From the NCBI GenBank assembly GCA_937915785.1, contig CALGGY010000043.1, positions 1 to 33,169 of the forward strand: a stretch of 33,169 nucleotides of DNA, in the 5' to 3' direction. This document shows, piece after piece, positions 32,501 to 33,169 of the stretch. This stretch comes from an uncultured Bacteroidales bacterium. Lineage in GTDB: Bacteria > Bacteroidota > Bacteroidia > Bacteroidales > P3. Positions within the stretch are counted from its first letter, which is position 1, and the number at the start of each line of letters is the position of its first letter. The position numbers and the translations under genes are program-made. The notes under the pieces were generated by a model that saw nothing but the letters and a program-made list of their open reading frames with translations, made no database searches and was not told the origin of the DNA.

Positions 32501-32589
32501 CCGCCGCCGAGGAAAAAGCCATCGACCAATTGGTGTATCAATTATACGATTTGACGGAAGAGGAAATCAGACTGATAGAACAGGCATAA
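29533..32589 (+). CDS. Eco57I-like N6-adenine DNA methyltransferase
   Basis: 1018 residues. Motif I is DPAIGSGAFPMG (D460 on) and motif IV is GNPPY (N660-Y663), so it is an N6-adenine methylase of the gamma/Eco57I type with AdoMet-binding helices before it (GAFYTPKEIVQYM). The N-terminal 300 residues are mixed alpha/beta; I see no convincing PD-(D/E)XK nuclease, so cleavage probably belongs to the partner PLD-helicase. A region after NPPY (about 670-980) should hold target recognition, ending in ENIKQLPIPKSD and the typical QLVYQLYDLTEEEI tail. From about 31510 to 32450 base and codon use turn AT-rich. It forms an operon with the helicase. Confidence 0.92.
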   Translation: MNKESLKEYLSSRYQGWSSFLKNVIFPIFGEDDFEDGYEAELLDSQPERKQLAEATGIRSIKQVGMMYVGVEPLQIFDVTVSDRVLMERNRVNIQRLIRAVMDQFSCAFMLFHYEDDTRWDWRFTYCRKSGNKEESTDSKRYTFLLGPGQSCRTATDNFMALYDKRASLEIKDIEEAFNVEALSKEFFEKYKAQYEAFVNYMVDPANGMRQDFIDTDFDHTGMAADKIRDREEKPIRDYVKKLLGRIVFLHFLQKKGWLGVPAGKQWGEGDRDFMLKLFKNATERQKENFLDDILEDLFAEGLDRNRSDKGDLYDTEVNGIGKCRIPYLNGGLFERDDLDKKTVHFPASYFDSLLTMLSQYNFTIDENDPNDAEVGVDPEMLGRIFENLLEDNKDKGAFYTPKEIVQYMCRESLIAYLQTDQKEEDKERIRQFVTTHDAEVLGGLKEEIDQKLIDVKICDPAIGSGAFPMGLLRELFFCRSAIEPNIVENAANIKRHIIQNNIYGVDIERGAVDIARLRFWLSLIVDEKSPEALPNLDFKIMQGNSLLEQYKGADLSTMTEKKVGAGQGITIFDNMLDVYRKNLRDKLAEYYACPEHDKKVQLRKGIADIVKQELSEQGINIDFGDIDMSANSQFFLWHTWFHDVFSRPSKEGFDIVIGNPPYVSSKELKSEDKALYKQYFVTANNQMDLYALFIELASKLLKPNAVSSYIVPDSLIGRSNFATTRQLLICNNTILNWVHLNKVFESANVASVIYVFKNNILPDYSFIYVKADNVRNWKNDVAESVEIKKSIVDRTENYKVNFSSDIENSLMFKINDNERLQSIMIMWRGEEMGRRSTAISETQSRNTLPLLAGDNVHRYEPVDWSRFIDKSNVCKSNYAKPKLLIRQLGTCINATLDIEGCITLQSIYNLALENDDVAFLKYVLGLLNSKLYDFIYSKASGDKQTFQRIILENIKQLPIPKSDSNQRRSITTLVDTILAKKRQDAQADTAAEEKAIDQLVYQLYDLTEEEIRLIEQA

Positions 32590-32595
32590 AGCTTT

Positions 32596-33169
32596 ATGTC
32601 CACCGCTCACGACACATGGCAATGGCAGGAGCCGGGCCAGGCTTGGAAAGGCGCCGGGCTGTACCACATCACGCTGACCATCCCCTCGCGTGAGGCGTTG
32701 CTCGGCACGCTCCACATCCCCAACAACGACCCCACCCAGGCAAGGGTGGAAGCAACGGCATTAGGGCGTGCGGTGTTGGGCTGCTTGCGCCAAATTCCCA
32801 TCCGATATCCGGAAATACAGGTATTGCATTATTGCTTGATGCCCGACCACCTGCATGCGGTGTGGTATGTGAGAACAAGAATGCAGAAGGGTATAATGAC
32901 GGTTGTGCGAGGCTTCTGGCAGGGCGTGAAGAAAGCCGGCAGAGAGATATATGGCGTTTCGCCCCTTGCTTTTGTTCCCGCTTCGCCCCTTTCTTCTATT
33001 ACGCCGAATACTATTCGGCAAAACTCCCAAGAAAGCTCCATTCGGCAAACCTTTCAAGAAAAGATTTTCACCGAGATGCCTTTCGTGCACCCGATGGGGC
33101 AACGCCGCCAACTACCTGCCACTATCCGTTATATAGATATGAACCCGCAGCGGCTTGCCACCAAACGCC
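32596..33169 (+). CDS. HUH (Y1) transposase of the REP-associated type (partial)
   Basis: The frame starts at an ATG 6 nt after the methylase stop and is open to the right edge (191 codons). The start WQWQEPGQAWKGAGLYHITL, the HUH motif MPDHLHAVW (H85, H87) and the tyrosine motif IRYIDMNPQRLATKR (presumed Tyr179) are those of the larger Bacteroidales Y1 transposases. A 27-bp tandem duplication lies at 33013-33066. The family acts on hairpins in single-stranded DNA. It is unlike the smaller IS200-like gene at 15459. Its 3' end is beyond the window. Confidence 0.85.
   Translation, partial: MSTAHDTWQWQEPGQAWKGAGLYHITLTIPSREALLGTLHIPNNDPTQARVEATALGRAVLGCLRQIPIRYPEIQVLHYCLMPDHLHAVWYVRTRMQKGIMTVVRGFWQGVKKAGREIYGVSPLAFVPASPLSSITPNTIRQNSQESSIRQTFQEKIFTEMPFVHPMGQRRQLPATIRYIDMNPQRLATKR

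Overview
The window looks like a chromosomal segment of a Bacteroidales-type bacterium (phylum Bacteroidetes). Evidence: Bacteroidetes-type LptD, a DUF5103/T9SS-plug family protein, a GldA-like ATPase and several secreted barrel proteins; almost no Shine-Dalgarno sequences; and repeated promoter cores of the form TAnnTTTG, two with a TTTG box 19-20 bp upstream. Host genes are moderately GC-rich with many C-ending codons. Nothing here fixes genus or species.

Left part (1-9 kb, mostly minus strand). A secreted paralogous-domain protein and a Hanks-type kinase with a zinc ribbon, a membrane helix and the start of a SUMF1/FGE-like domain form one operon that leaves the window at the left edge. 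Next is an operon of a small conserved protein, an RluB/RsuA-family pseudouridine synthase with a roughly 200-residue Arg/Asn/Asp-rich tail, and era. Then come tRNA-Arg(ACG) and an lptD-mazG-like-merR operon.

Centre (9-25.7 kb). Divergent from lptD is a plus-strand cell-envelope operon: amidase, MlaD/MCE protein, GldA-like ATPase. A run of minus-strand secreted or outer-membrane proteins follows (unknown secreted protein, T9SS plug-like protein, two beta-barrels, unknown secreted protein). An IS200-like HUH transposase sits among REP-like hairpins. On the plus strand are an acyl-CoA reductase and an RsmI-like methylase, a 520-bp inverted-repeat-bounded non-coding element, and thiG, thiC and thiH.

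Right part (25.8-33.2 kb). This looks like an accessory or defence locus. A promoter and a 54-codon stump of a PLD-helicase-type gene precede an intact 1153-aa protein joining one HKD nuclease motif to an SNF2-type helicase. An Eco57I-like N6-adenine methyltransferase (1018 aa) starts 12 nt after its stop, and a second HUH transposase gene starts 6 nt after that and runs off the right edge. The pair reads as a compact restriction-modification-like system; the presumed target-recognition part of the methylase is clearly more AT-rich than its flanks.

The main unexplained structures are degenerate 7-bp arrays directly after the stop codons of five genes, always in the sense orientation; the 520-bp element with hairpins that keep their pairing while changing sequence; and the REP cluster around the IS200-like gene.
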